DNA from: Elusimicrobiota bacterium
GTDB taxonomy: Bacteria; Elusimicrobiota; Elusimicrobia; UBA1565; UBA9628
Assembly: GCA_016209035.1 (NCBI GenBank)
Contig: JACQWX010000093.1
Span: 1 to 58,812, forward strand
Length of the DNA: 58,812 nucleotides
Direction: 5' to 3'
A program made the position numbers and the translations under genes. The notes beneath the pieces are model-generated. The model was given only the letters and a program-made list of their open reading frames with translations. It ran no database searches and was not told where the DNA came from. Positions 31,980 through 40,794 of this stretch are shown here, in pieces. Position 1 is the first letter of the stretch. Each line of letters begins with the position of its first letter.

Positions 31980-32968
31980 TCATATCCCAGACCCCCTTGC
32001 GCATCAGCCTGGCCGGAGGCGGCACGGATCTGCCTTGCTATTGCAGCCGTCGGCAGGGGAAGGTCCTTTCCACCGCCGTCAACAAGTACATCTTCGTCAT
32101 CATCCAGGAGCGCTTCGACGACCAGATCCACGTCAACTACGCGCGGCGCAAGGAAGTGGTCGACGAGGTCTCGCAAGTGCGCCACGACCTGGCCCGCGAA
32201 GCCATGCGCATGGCCGGGCTGGTCCGGGGATTCGAGGTCACGACCCTCGCCGACATACCGTCCGAGGGATCGGGCCTGGGCTCCTCCTCGGCCTTGACGG
32301 TCGGGCTCTTGAACGCCTTCCATGCTTACCGGGGCCGGCAGGTGGACGCCGAGACCTTGGCCCGGCAGGCCTGTGAGATAGAGATCGTCAGGTGCGGCAA
32401 GCCCATAGGCCGGCAGGATCAATACATCGCGGCTTACGGCGGCCTGCATTTCTTCACGTTCCACAAGGATGGTTCGGTGGGCATGAAACGCGTGGATGTA
32501 CAGGATCATGTCTTGCGCCGCCTGGAGGCGGGGCTGCTCCTTTACTACACGAACAAGACCCGCAGCGCCGACGGCATCTTGGCGGAGGCTAGGCTCCGCG
32601 CCGCGGACAATCTCGCGGTCATGAACGGCATCCGGGCCTTGGCGGAAGAATCACATTCCGCTCTCCTCAGGGGGGACGTGGATTCGGTGGGCCGCAACCT
32701 AGACCGCGGCTGGAGGCTCAAGAAAAGGCTCGCCGCCGGCGTCACGGACCCGGGGATAGACGCCTTTTATGCCCGGGCGCGGAGGGCCGGAGCCATAGGC
32801 GGGCGCATCACCGGCGCCGGCGGCGGCGGGTTCTTCCTGCTTTACGCGCCGGAACTGCGTCGGGCCAGGCTGCGCAAGTCCCTGTCGGGATTCCGCGAAC
32901 TGCCCATCGAGCTTGAGCCCGGCGGAAGCAAGATAGTCCTCAATATCAGGCGCCGCATATGGAGATAA
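31976..32968 (+). CDS. hddA: D-glycero-D-manno-heptose 7-phosphate kinase-like GHMP kinase
   Basis: A 330-residue GHMP kinase. ISQTPLRISLAGGGTDLP at the N-terminus, the ATP loop SEGSGLGSSSALTVGLL, the metal/substrate segment GKPIGRQDQYIAAYGG, and GGRITGAGGGGFFLLY near the C-terminus all match HddA-type heptose kinases, which phosphorylate C1 of heptose 7-phosphate. Partners are gmhA/gmhB at 14-15.5 kb and the nucleotidyltransferase directly downstream. A related L-fucose-type kinase cannot be excluded. Start fixed by ATGA overlap. Confidence 0.8.
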   Translation: MIISQTPLRISLAGGGTDLPCYCSRRQGKVLSTAVNKYIFVIIQERFDDQIHVNYARRKEVVDEVSQVRHDLAREAMRMAGLVRGFEVTTLADIPSEGSGLGSSSALTVGLLNAFHAYRGRQVDAETLARQACEIEIVRCGKPIGRQDQYIAAYGGLHFFTFHKDGSVGMKRVDVQDHVLRRLEAGLLLYYTNKTRSADGILAEARLRAADNLAVMNGIRALAEESHSALLRGDVDSVGRNLDRGWRLKKRLAAGVTDPGIDAFYARARRAGAIGGRITGAGGGGFFLLYAPELRRARLRKSLSGFRELPIELEPGGSKIVLNIRRRIWR

Positions 32969-33711
32969 CGCCGTGTGGAAGTTCGGGACGTCCCAAGAAA
33001 GCCTTCCTTCTCGCCGCCGGCCTGGGCACGCGCCTGTGGCCGCTCACCCGCAAGACCCCTAAGTGCCTTCTGCCGCTGGGCGGCAAGCCCATCCTGCACT
33101 GGTGGATCAAGCTCCTCGAAAGCCTGGGCGTGGAGGAAGCGCTCGTCAATCTTCATCACTTGGCCGGACAGGTGGAGGATTTCGCGCGCGGGTCCGGCCA
33201 CGCGCTGCGCCTGCGGCTCTTTCATGAGCCGCGTCTATTGGGTTCGGCGGGGACGATTTCGGCCAACCGGGATTTCGTCGGGAACGAGCCCTTCTGGATC
33301 TGCTACGCGGACACCCTCGTGGCCGCCGACCTTAAACCCCTTGTCGAGCTCCATCGTCGCGAGCTGCCGCCGTTGACCTCGGGGCTCTTCAAGTCCTCGG
33401 ACCCGAAGGCTTGCGGGATCCTCGAGCTTGGGTCCGGCGGCCGCATCGTGTCGTTCGAGGAGAAGCCGGCCTTCCCTCGCTGCGACCTGGCCTGCGCCGG
33501 GGTGTTTGTGGCTTCTCCCGCGCTTTGGGGCTATCTGCCGGCCGGCTGCGGCGACATAGGCCGTGACGTCATGCCCGGACTGGTGGGACGAGCCTTCGGC
33601 CGCCTGCTTCGCGGGACGGTCATCGATATCGGCACGCCGCAGGCCTATGGGCTCGCGCGCAAGCGCTGGGCCGAGCTGGGCCTCTCCCGCCGGTTCGGGG
33701 AGAAGGCATGA
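32959..33711 (+). CDS. hddC: HddC-like sugar-phosphate nucleotidyltransferase
   Basis: A 250-residue nucleotidyltransferase with intact activation loop AFLLAAGLGTRLWPLT, KCLLPLGGKPILHWW, and VIDIGTPQAYGLARKRW at the end. In heptose loci HddC joins heptose 1-phosphate with GTP to give GDP-D-glycero-alpha-D-manno-heptose. Its position immediately after the HddA-like kinase (10-bp overlap) supports that role; a mannose-1-phosphate guanylyltransferase or glucose-1-phosphate enzyme is the alternative. Confidence 0.72.
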   Translation: MEITPCGSSGRPKKAFLLAAGLGTRLWPLTRKTPKCLLPLGGKPILHWWIKLLESLGVEEALVNLHHLAGQVEDFARGSGHALRLRLFHEPRLLGSAGTISANRDFVGNEPFWICYADTLVAADLKPLVELHRRELPPLTSGLFKSSDPKACGILELGSGGRIVSFEEKPAFPRCDLACAGVFVASPALWGYLPAGCGDIGRDVMPGLVGRAFGRLLRGTVIDIGTPQAYGLARKRWAELGLSRRFGEKA

Positions 33712-34922
33712 TCGCCCCGTCATTCAGGCGGCAGGCCCTGCGCGACTGCGCGGCCCTGGCTTCGGCGGCCCTGGGCCTGCGGCTGGCGGCGCTTCTCATC
33801 CTGCCCCGGATCCTGGGCTCCGAATACCCGGGCTATTATGATGACGGAGCATACGTGGCCATGGCGCGCGTCTGGGCCGGGTTTCCGGGGGAGCATGTCG
33901 TCATCCATCCGCCCGGCTATCCCCTCTTCTTGGCGCCGTTTTGTCTGCTAGGCTCCGCCGGTCTATCCCTGGCCCTGCTGGCTCAAGCCGCCCTATCCTC
34001 GGCCACGGTCGCGCTTGCGTATCTCATGGCGGCCGTATTGGGCGCGAGCCGCCCAGCGGCGTGCTTGGGGGGCGTTCTGTGCGCGATCAATCCCATGTTC
34101 GTATTCTTCAGCACGCGATTCATGGTCGAGACGCTGTTCGTCTTCCTGGTCCTGGCGTTCTTCCTGCTGTGGCTCAAGGCCTGGAACGACGGGGATGCGA
34201 GGCTGGCGGCCGCCGCCGGCGTGGCGGGAGGATTGTCGGCCCTCACGCGCGGAGTCATCCTGCCTTTCGGCGGGGTCTTGGCCCTGGCGGCTCTCTGGGC
34301 GGGCAATCGCGACAAGAGGCGGCTGTCGCTCGTGGGGGCCTGCGGCATCGCCTGGGCTTTGACCATGACGCCGTGGACGGTTCGCAACGCTTTGCATCAC
34401 GGGCGTTTCATCCCCGTATCGATGCAGGGCGGATGGAATCTCTACGAGGGGCTGACCATTGACTTGGACGAGATCCGCCGGAGCCGGCCGGCCGCCATGG
34501 GCGCCGAGGCCGCCGCTTTGGGCCTGAAGGACCCGTTCGCCGTCGATGCCCACTTCGGACGCAAGGCCGCCGGATGGATCCGCGAGAATCCGGGGAGGTT
34601 CGCCGGCTTGGCATTGCGCAAAGCCTTGCGATTCTGGAGACCGTGGCCCTATCCGCCGCATCCCGCGTCGGCGCGCGCCCTGACGGGCATCTTCTACGTC
34701 GCGCTTTTCAGCCTGGCCATAGCCGGGCTCTGCATGGGGGCGGCCTCTCATCCGGCCTGGATTTTCCCGCTGGCATGGTGCGCGCATCTGACCGTCATGC
34801 ACGCGGTCTTCGCCGGCAACCTGCGCTATCGCCTGCCCCTGGAGCCCATGGTCGCCGTCTTCGCGGGAGTCGGCCTGTCGAGGTTGTTGTCCAAAACCGG
34901 AATTGATATGCTGATAAAATGA
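33708..34922 (+). CDS. GT-C/PMT-like membrane glycosyltransferase
   Basis: A 404-residue protein with about ten helices. The first loop has YYDDGAYVAMARVW (acidic pair), and HPPGYPLFLAPF follows, both usual in glycosyltransferase-39-like GT-C enzymes. SMQGGWNLYEGLTIDL marks a later periplasmic segment. It lacks the soluble C-terminal domain of the longer GT-C proteins here. ATGA overlaps at both ends. Confidence 0.7.
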   Translation: MIAPSFRRQALRDCAALASAALGLRLAALLILPRILGSEYPGYYDDGAYVAMARVWAGFPGEHVVIHPPGYPLFLAPFCLLGSAGLSLALLAQAALSSATVALAYLMAAVLGASRPAACLGGVLCAINPMFVFFSTRFMVETLFVFLVLAFFLLWLKAWNDGDARLAAAAGVAGGLSALTRGVILPFGGVLALAALWAGNRDKRRLSLVGACGIAWALTMTPWTVRNALHHGRFIPVSMQGGWNLYEGLTIDLDEIRRSRPAAMGAEAAALGLKDPFAVDAHFGRKAAGWIRENPGRFAGLALRKALRFWRPWPYPPHPASARALTGIFYVALFSLAIAGLCMGAASHPAWIFPLAWCAHLTVMHAVFAGNLRYRLPLEPMVAVFAGVGLSRLLSKTGIDMLIK

Positions 34923-35407
34923 CAGGACCGCCGTTTTCCCGCATAGCCCCCGACGTCGCTCTCGGCCGCGACGTGCGCATCGTCGGTTGGGCGAATCTCT
35001 ACGGCTGCTCCATAGGCGATGACTCCCGTATCGGGCCTTTCGTCGAGGTCCAGAAAGGCGCCGTGGTCGGCGATCGCGTCAAGATATCTTCCCATGCCTT
35101 CATCTGCGAGGGCGTGACCATCGAGGATGAGTGCTTCATCGGCCATGGGGTTCTCTTCATCAACGACAAGAACCCCGTGGCGGCCAGGGAAGGGCGACCG
35201 ACCAAGGATGGGGATTGGCGGCTGGAGAGGACATTGGTCAAGAAAGGGGCCGCCATAGGCTCCGGCGCGGTCATCCTTTGCGGCGTGACCATCGGAGAGG
35301 GCGCCTTGGTCGGCGCCGGCGCGGTGGTGAGCCGGGACGTCGCGCCCCATACGGTAGTGGCGGGCGTCCCTGCCCGGGCATTGGCTCATGGCCGGATCCG
35401 GAGATGA
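34919..35407 (+). CDS. WlbB-like left-handed beta-helix N-acetyltransferase
   Basis: A 162-residue hexapeptide-repeat acetyltransferase. Coils such as GCSIGDDSRIGPFVEVQKG, VKISSHAFICEGVTIEDE and AAIGSGAVILCGVTIGEG form the left-handed beta helix. FIGHGVLFINDKNPVA carries the conserved His and Asn-Pro segment of WlbB/QdtC-type enzymes, which acetylate 3-amino sugars. It lies directly before the aminotransferase that would make its substrate. Confidence 0.8.
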   Translation: MTGPPFSRIAPDVALGRDVRIVGWANLYGCSIGDDSRIGPFVEVQKGAVVGDRVKISSHAFICEGVTIEDECFIGHGVLFINDKNPVAAREGRPTKDGDWRLERTLVKKGAAIGSGAVILCGVTIGEGALVGAGAVVSRDVAPHTVVAGVPARALAHGRIRR

Positions 35408-35408
35408 C

Positions 35409-36539
35409 ATGAGCCGGAGCGCTTGCGATGCCGCGGCCATCCCGTTGGTGGATCTTAAGGCCCAGTACCTGGACATCAAGCAGGAAATCGACCGGGCCAT
35501 CGCCGAGGTCGTTTCAAGCCAGTATTTCGTGCTGGGGCCCGTCGTCAAGCGGTTCGAGGAGGAGTTCGCGGCGTATTCCGGAGTCGCGCATTGCGTGGCG
35601 CTTCAGTCCGGCACGGCCGCGGTGTGGCTCATGCTGCAGGCCTTGGGCATCAAGCCCGGCGACGAGGTCGTCACCACTCCCATCACCTTTTTCGCCACCG
35701 TGGAAGGCATCCTGCTGTGCGGCGCCCAGCCCGTGTTCGCGGACGTCGACGAGCGCACCCTGAATCTCGATCCGGGACAAGTCGAGGCTGCGCTCACGCG
35801 GCGCACCAAGGCCATCCTGCCCGTGCACCTCTACGGCCAGCCCGCGGACATGGACGCCCTGCGCGGGATCGCCCGGGGCCGGGGGTTATTCCTGCTGGAG
35901 GATGCGGCCCAGGCGGCAGGAGCGACCTATCAAGGCCGCAAGGCGGGCGGCTTAGGAAGCGCGGCTGCGGCCAGCTTCTACCCGGGGAAGAACCTAGGGG
36001 CCTACGGCGACGCCGGCGCGGTGCTGACCGACGATGCGGGACTGGCCGAGACGCTGCGCATGCTGCGCGACCATGGCGGCAGGAAGAAGAACCATCACGA
36101 CATCCTGGGGTCGAACGCCCGCATGGACGCCGTTCAGGGAGCGGTCCTCTCGGTCAAACTCAAGCATCTGGACCGCTGGAACGCGGCGCGCCGGGCCCAT
36201 GCCGAGGCTTATCGCCAGGCCTTGGCCGGCGCCCCGGGGCTTGGCTTCGTGGAGGAGCGCCCCGACTGCCGCTCCAACTTCCATCTTTTCGTCGTCCGTC
36301 ATCCGCGACGCGACGGGCTCTTGGAGGCGCTGCGCGCCGAGGGCATCCAGGCGGACATCCATTATCCGATCTGCTGCCACCTGCAGCCCGCTTGCGGCGC
36401 CGGCCGGCGGCCGGCGGGCAGTTTTCCCGCGGCCGAGAAGGCCGTCCGGGAGATAGTGTCTTTGCCCATGTACGCGGAACTCTCCGGCGAACAGCGGGCG
36501 CGCGTAGTCCGAACGGTGCGGCGTTTTTGTCGAGCGTGA
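35409..36539 (+). CDS. DegT/DnrJ/EryC1 sugar aminotransferase
   Basis: A 376-residue PLP enzyme that aminates keto sugars on nucleotides. IPLVDLKAQYLDIKQEID is the family N-terminus, EDAAQAAGATYQGRKAGG follows, and SFYPGKNLGAYGDAGA holds the PLP-binding lysine. IHYPICCHLQPA near the end is also typical. MSRSACD at 35409 has GGAG upstream; a start 21 bp earlier would overlap the acetyltransferase. WlbE-like role inferred from the adjacent acetyltransferase and the oxidoreductase at 30963. Confidence 0.87.
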   Translation: MSRSACDAAAIPLVDLKAQYLDIKQEIDRAIAEVVSSQYFVLGPVVKRFEEEFAAYSGVAHCVALQSGTAAVWLMLQALGIKPGDEVVTTPITFFATVEGILLCGAQPVFADVDERTLNLDPGQVEAALTRRTKAILPVHLYGQPADMDALRGIARGRGLFLLEDAAQAAGATYQGRKAGGLGSAAAASFYPGKNLGAYGDAGAVLTDDAGLAETLRMLRDHGGRKKNHHDILGSNARMDAVQGAVLSVKLKHLDRWNAARRAHAEAYRQALAGAPGLGFVEERPDCRSNFHLFVVRHPRRDGLLEALRAEGIQADIHYPICCHLQPACGAGRRPAGSFPAAEKAVREIVSLPMYAELSGEQRARVVRTVRRFCRA

Positions 36540-37543
36540 AGCGTTCACTCCTCGCTCTTCTCTGCTGCCCGAACTGCCGCGGCCGGCTGGACCTCGTTGA
36601 GGGCCAGGGCCAAGGCAAGGAGGTCGTTTCCGGAGTCCTCGCCTGCCAGGACTGCCCGGCCCGCTTCCCCATCAGGCGCGGCATCCCGCGGTTTTTGTCC
36701 GCGGAGCGGGGCTCCGAGTCCCCGCGGGAAGACATCGACCACTTCGGGTACCAATGGACGAGGTTCGGCTTCCTGAGCCCGACCTACGAGGCTCAGTTCC
36801 TGGACTGGATCAGCCCCGTGGAGAGGTCGTTCTTCCCGGGCAAGACGGTGCTCGACGCCGGCTGCGGGAAGGGACGCCATCTGGTCTGCGCCAGGCAATT
36901 CGGAGCCGCGACGGTCGTCGGGATGGACGCGAGCGACGGCGTCGAGACGGCCTACGAGCACGTGCGCGGGATGGACAACGCCCACGTGGTCCAGGCCGAC
37001 ATCCACCATCCCCCGTTCAAGCCGGTCTTCGACTACGCCTACTCCGTGGGGGTCCTGCACCATCTGCCCGACCCCGAGGCGGGTTTCAGGTCCATCCTGC
37101 GCGTCCTGCGGCCCGGAGGCCGCGTCTCGGTCTGGGTCTACGGGCTGGAGAACAACCGCTGGGTCCTCTGGCTCCGGAAGCTGCTGTGGTCCGGGGTCGT
37201 GGCCAGACTCGGCCCTTCCGGCAGGAAGTCCGTGAGCTGGGCCGCGACCGCCCTGGCGCTCTGGCCCGCCCTCAAGCTCGTGTACGCTCCCATGGGCAGG
37301 CTGGGCCTCGCCAAGAGGCTTTTCTACGGGGATTACCTTTGCTACATCTCCGGGTTCTCGTTCCGGGACGTCTGGCTCATCGTGCTCGACCACATCTCTC
37401 CGGGGGAGCAGCACTACGTGAGCGGCCCGGAGATCGCCCGGTGGTTTCGGGACGCCTCCCTGAAGGACGTCGTGATCGAGCATCACAACCGGAACTCCTG
37501 GCGTGGCTTCGCTAGGCTTTCTTCGCCACCGCGAAGAGGCTGA
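36536..37543 (+). CDS. SAM methyltransferase with N-terminal zinc-ribbon (Trm112-like) segment
   Basis: A 335-residue protein starting at GTG in 4-bp overlap with the aminotransferase. Residues 1-50 have two Cys pairs (LLCCPNCRGRLD and LACQDCPARFPI) of a Trm112p-like zinc ribbon. The methyltransferase domain has VLDAGCGKGRHLVCARQ and VGVLHHLPDPEAGFRSIL. The C-terminal 130 residues are mostly hydrophobic/aromatic. Last gene of the plus operon; its 3' end overlaps the convergent methyltransferase by 32 bp. Probably modifies a lipid-linked or nucleotide sugar. Confidence 0.8.
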   Translation: MKRSLLALLCCPNCRGRLDLVEGQGQGKEVVSGVLACQDCPARFPIRRGIPRFLSAERGSESPREDIDHFGYQWTRFGFLSPTYEAQFLDWISPVERSFFPGKTVLDAGCGKGRHLVCARQFGAATVVGMDASDGVETAYEHVRGMDNAHVVQADIHHPPFKPVFDYAYSVGVLHHLPDPEAGFRSILRVLRPGGRVSVWVYGLENNRWVLWLRKLLWSGVVARLGPSGRKSVSWAATALALWPALKLVYAPMGRLGLAKRLFYGDYLCYISGFSFRDVWLIVLDHISPGEQHYVSGPEIARWFRDASLKDVVIEHHNRNSWRGFARLSSPPRRG

Positions 37544-38252
37544 TGCCGAACGGGAAATCCACCCCGAGGGAAAGGACGCCGTTCTCAATCCTGAGGAGCC
37601 ACGCCAGCGCGCGGTTCGCCGACGCGCTGGAGCTCACCAGCTGATAACGGGCCCGGGCCACCGGCTCCATGGAGAGCGCCCGCTGGACGGCCCTCGCCGC
37701 GCCCGCGGGAGGGAAGAACGCGAAGTTCCAGTAGGACACCCTCTCCACGACGAAGCGGTTCCTCTCCAGCGCCGAAACGAGATGCCTCCTGGAATACCGC
37801 CTGCGGTGATGGTTGAGGCTGTCGTGGCTGCTCCACAGGAAGGCGAAGGCGGGGACGAACACGATGAGCTTCCCTCCCGGCGTCAGGACCCGGTGCCACT
37901 CCGCCAACGCCTCGTCCTCGTCGTGGACGTGCTCGAGGACGTCGGAGGCCACCACCACGCCGAACCGCCGGCTCTGGAAGTCGGTGTCCCTCGCGTCCGC
38001 CACGTGCACGGCGTCCACTCCCCTGGACCGGCAGGCCTCGATGGCCTTGGGATCGATGTCGATGCCCGTGACGCAGGAATGGCCGTTCTCCCTGAGGGAC
38101 CGGATCAGCGCCCCGCCTGAGCAGCCGACATCGAGGATCCCGACGTCGCCGGCCGTGCCTTTCAGGAGCCGGAGGATCATGTCCCTCCTGCCCACGCACC
38201 ACCAGTGGTGGTCCTCCGTGCGGTAATAGTTCGCGGCGAACGCCTCGTCCAT
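37512..38252 (-). CDS. Class I SAM-dependent methyltransferase
   Basis: A 246-residue methyltransferase beginning MDEAFAANYYRTEDHHWW, typical of a group in glycan loci that recognises lipid-linked substrates. ILDVGCSGGALIRSLREN is the SAM loop and VVVASDVLEHVHDEDEAL motif II; a C-terminal hydrophobic segment follows (WNFAFFPPAGAARAV). A TATCAT hexamer 11 nt upstream of the ATG may be its -10 box. Divergent from the large membrane protein at 38353 and convergent with the preceding operon. Confidence 0.82.
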   Translation of the reverse strand: MDEAFAANYYRTEDHHWWCVGRRDMILRLLKGTAGDVGILDVGCSGGALIRSLRENGHSCVTGIDIDPKAIEACRSRGVDAVHVADARDTDFQSRRFGVVVASDVLEHVHDEDEALAEWHRVLTPGGKLIVFVPAFAFLWSSHDSLNHHRRRYSRRHLVSALERNRFVVERVSYWNFAFFPPAGAARAVQRALSMEPVARARYQLVSSSASANRALAWLLRIENGVLSLGVDFPFGISLFAVAKKA

Positions 38253-38352
38253 GGGCTGCGACGATGATACATCTTTTCCCCATCGGAGGGCCCCGAAGCC
38301 GGAAGGCCTGCCTGGACAGATGAGGGCGCGTTCAGTAAGATTGGGCGTGCCC

Positions 38353-40374
38353 ATGCCGCGCGCCCATTGGATCTTCCTGCTGGCCTCGGCGTGGATGGGC
38401 CTGGAACACGCGGCGCTCGGCCCCTTCTCGGCCTTCCACATCCACGACACGGCGGACGTCAGCTCCATGGCCCTGGACGCGGGAGGCGTCTACCGGGAAG
38501 CGGACCTCTGGCTTCCCTGGGTGGCCGGCGGGGTGGACCGGCTGGCCAACGACCTGACCCGCACGCATCTGACCTCCCTGCTGTTCATGGCGCTGCCGGG
38601 CTGGCTGGCCTACGAGACCATCTTCATCCTCCAGTTCTTCCTCTTCTCCTATTTCGTCCATCGCCTGGCGCGCGACCGGCTGGGCATGGAGGAACTCCCG
38701 GCGACGTTCGCCGCTTTGGCGGCCATGGTCTACATGGAAGCCTACCCGAGCGTCCTCAAAGGCCTCAACCCGGACTTCAAGGGGGCCTTCGCCCTGCTCC
38801 CCATGATGCTGTGGCAGCTGGAGAAAGCCGACGACGCTTCCCCGCGGACCCCTTGGCTGCGCGTCGTCGGGCTTGGCCTCCTCAACGGGGCCTGTTCCTC
38901 GCTGCCCCGAGCGCTGCCGTTTTGCTTCGCGGCGGTCGCGGTCTGGTTCGCCGTCGTGCGCGGCAAGACCTCGCTGCGGTTCTGGTCTTTGTTCCTGGTC
39001 TTCTGCCTCGTCTCCGCGCTGCCTCAGTCGCGCACGGCGCTGGCCATGGCGCTCCACGGGGCCGGGTCCCACCGGGCCGACTGGGCGGCCCCCGCGAGCT
39101 CATGGGCATCCTCGCTCCGACAGGTCTGGGCCAATCTGCTGCTCTACAAGATGCTCCTCGGCCTGACCCTGGCGGGCTGGGCCCTCGCGGGGAGGTCCGA
39201 CCCCCTTTTGCGGCGGCTCCTGGCCGCCTTCCTCCTCTGGGCATCCCTCGCCGAGGCCGGGGAGAACCTCAAGCCCCATCTCCCGGGTCCCCTCGGGTTC
39301 CTCAAGGGCTTCCGGTTCGAGAAGTCCGACTTCCTCCTGCCGATGTTCGCCGCCTTCGCCGGCGCCCAAGGCCTCGGCCGGCTGCCCCGGAGGAGCCTCC
39401 TGTTCGGGCTGGGAGCCGCGGTCCTGTTCGCTTTGTCCGTACAGCTGAAGGCCGTCAACATCGCCGAATGGTATTTCTGGGGCGGCTACGCGGCGAACTA
39501 CTCCAGCCCGGTCTATCGGGACCTGGCGTCCCGGCGCGAGGATCCCTTCCGGGTGGCGACCTTCACCCACGGCCTCAACCCGTCCTACGCCAACGCCTAC
39601 GGGCTCGAAACCGTGGACGGCTACCTCAACATCTACCCGAAGGCCTACCAGCGATTCTGGTCCAAGGTGATCGGGCCGCTGACCTCACAGGACGCGTACT
39701 ACGACGAGTTCTTCAACAGGAGCGGCAACAAGGTCTACCTGTTCCTCAGGGACGCGGAGCCGTTCGTCGCCGGCGGACTGCCGTTCTCCCGCTTCTACCG
39801 CCTCCCCCTGCTGTCCCTGGCCAACGCCAAGTACCTGATCTCCCGCATCCCCCTCCTGCACGACGACCTCAAGCCGATCCGCGTCCCGGCTCCCTGGCCG
39901 GGCGAGCGCAAGGAGCGCCTCAAGCTCCGGCTCCGCGAGAACTTCTCCGGCAAGACGCACCTCTACGTGTACGAGAACACGTCCGCGCTTCCGCGGGCCT
40001 TCCTGGTCCGCAAGGCCCGATTCTTCCCGGACCGGGAAGCGCTGCTCCAGCAGCTGGCTGGAGCGGCTGCGCGGGAACTGCGCGACACCGTGTTCCTGGA
40101 GGAGAGCTTCTCGAAGTCCGTCGGCCCCGGGCCCTTTGAGCCAGGCAAGGTCTCCTTCTCGGCCTATCATCCCGACCGCATCGAGCTGCGCCTGGAGACG
40201 GCGGGCCCGGCCCTGCTGGTCGTGTCCAACACCTTCAACCCTTATTGGCGGTGCGAGGCCGACGGGGTCGAGAAGGAGATCGTGCCCGCCTTCGGCGCCT
40301 TCTGGGCCGTGCGCCTGGCGTCCCCGGCCCGCAACGTCACGTTCCGTTACGACCCTCCGTACCGGATGTTCTGA
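38353..40374 (+). CDS. Large YfhO/GT-C-like membrane protein
   Basis: About 673 residues: roughly 11 hydrophobic helices over the first ~390 residues, then a mixed soluble domain ending in a beta-rich segment (ALLVVSNTFNPYWRCEADG, then ARNVTFRYDPPYRMF). That C-terminal pattern is typical of YfhO-like proteins, GT-C relatives involved in lipoteichoic acid or exopolysaccharide glycosylation. The early loop contains HIHDTADVSSMAL and a later one GVDRLANDL. The start MPRAHWIFLL is chosen because the upstream part is polar and overlaps the divergent promoter region; GTG two codons earlier is possible. Confidence 0.65.
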   Translation: MPRAHWIFLLASAWMGLEHAALGPFSAFHIHDTADVSSMALDAGGVYREADLWLPWVAGGVDRLANDLTRTHLTSLLFMALPGWLAYETIFILQFFLFSYFVHRLARDRLGMEELPATFAALAAMVYMEAYPSVLKGLNPDFKGAFALLPMMLWQLEKADDASPRTPWLRVVGLGLLNGACSSLPRALPFCFAAVAVWFAVVRGKTSLRFWSLFLVFCLVSALPQSRTALAMALHGAGSHRADWAAPASSWASSLRQVWANLLLYKMLLGLTLAGWALAGRSDPLLRRLLAAFLLWASLAEAGENLKPHLPGPLGFLKGFRFEKSDFLLPMFAAFAGAQGLGRLPRRSLLFGLGAAVLFALSVQLKAVNIAEWYFWGGYAANYSSPVYRDLASRREDPFRVATFTHGLNPSYANAYGLETVDGYLNIYPKAYQRFWSKVIGPLTSQDAYYDEFFNRSGNKVYLFLRDAEPFVAGGLPFSRFYRLPLLSLANAKYLISRIPLLHDDLKPIRVPAPWPGERKERLKLRLRENFSGKTHLYVYENTSALPRAFLVRKARFFPDREALLQQLAGAAARELRDTVFLEESFSKSVGPGPFEPGKVSFSAYHPDRIELRLETAGPALLVVSNTFNPYWRCEADGVEKEIVPAFGAFWAVRLASPARNVTFRYDPPYRMF

Positions 40375-40410
40375 ACACCGGCATCCCTGACACGAGGTCC
40401 GTGACCTCGC
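40375..40410. repeat. 36-bp duplicate of the TldE-like gene 3' region
   Basis: Identical to 40896-40931 in the same orientation, with further similarity for about 10 bp. This copy starts immediately after the TGA of the YfhO-like gene; the other encodes EVTDLVSGMPV in the TldE-like protein. Confidence 0.9.
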
Positions 40411-40722
40411 CCTGGTCGCCCGTTCCTCTTTCCTTCCAGTCCCAGTCCGGCCCTCCCAGACCGCTTGTACGCCCGCTGACGAGTCTGCGCCGGCCCGTCC
40501 GCCAGGAGAGATTCGGCGGCTTCGGCGAAGAGCTCGTGCATCTCCCTGCACGGGTGCGCGTTGGCCGGGTTGGCCCAGAGGGCCCTTTCCGGCCGGCCGC
40601 GGCTTGTCGAGATCGTCGAACCATCCGGTGCGCAGCGCGGCCTCCAGTCCGCCGAGGAACAGGACCGCGGCGAGCAGGACGAGCGGGGCCTTCAGGGCCG
40701 CTGAACGGATGGGGTTCGCCAT
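40375..40722 (-). pseudogene. Remnant of an exported protein gene with a TldE-like 3' fragment
   Basis: From 40722 a normal-looking N-terminus reads MANPIRSAALKAPLVLLAAV then FLGGLEAALRTGWFDD, a membrane anchor. The frame then degrades, with sensible coding continuing in another frame (WANPANAHPCREMHELFAEA). The last 36 bp (40375-40410) are identical to part of the 3' region of the TldE-like gene at 40896-40931. No full product is possible. It is probably a truncated gene joined to a duplicated fragment of its neighbour. Confidence 0.5.
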
Positions 40723-40794
40723 GCCGGGGGAGAGTATTGAATGAAATCAGGGAGCCGGGTTCCAATGCCGTCGCGGAGGATGGGAGTTACAGGA

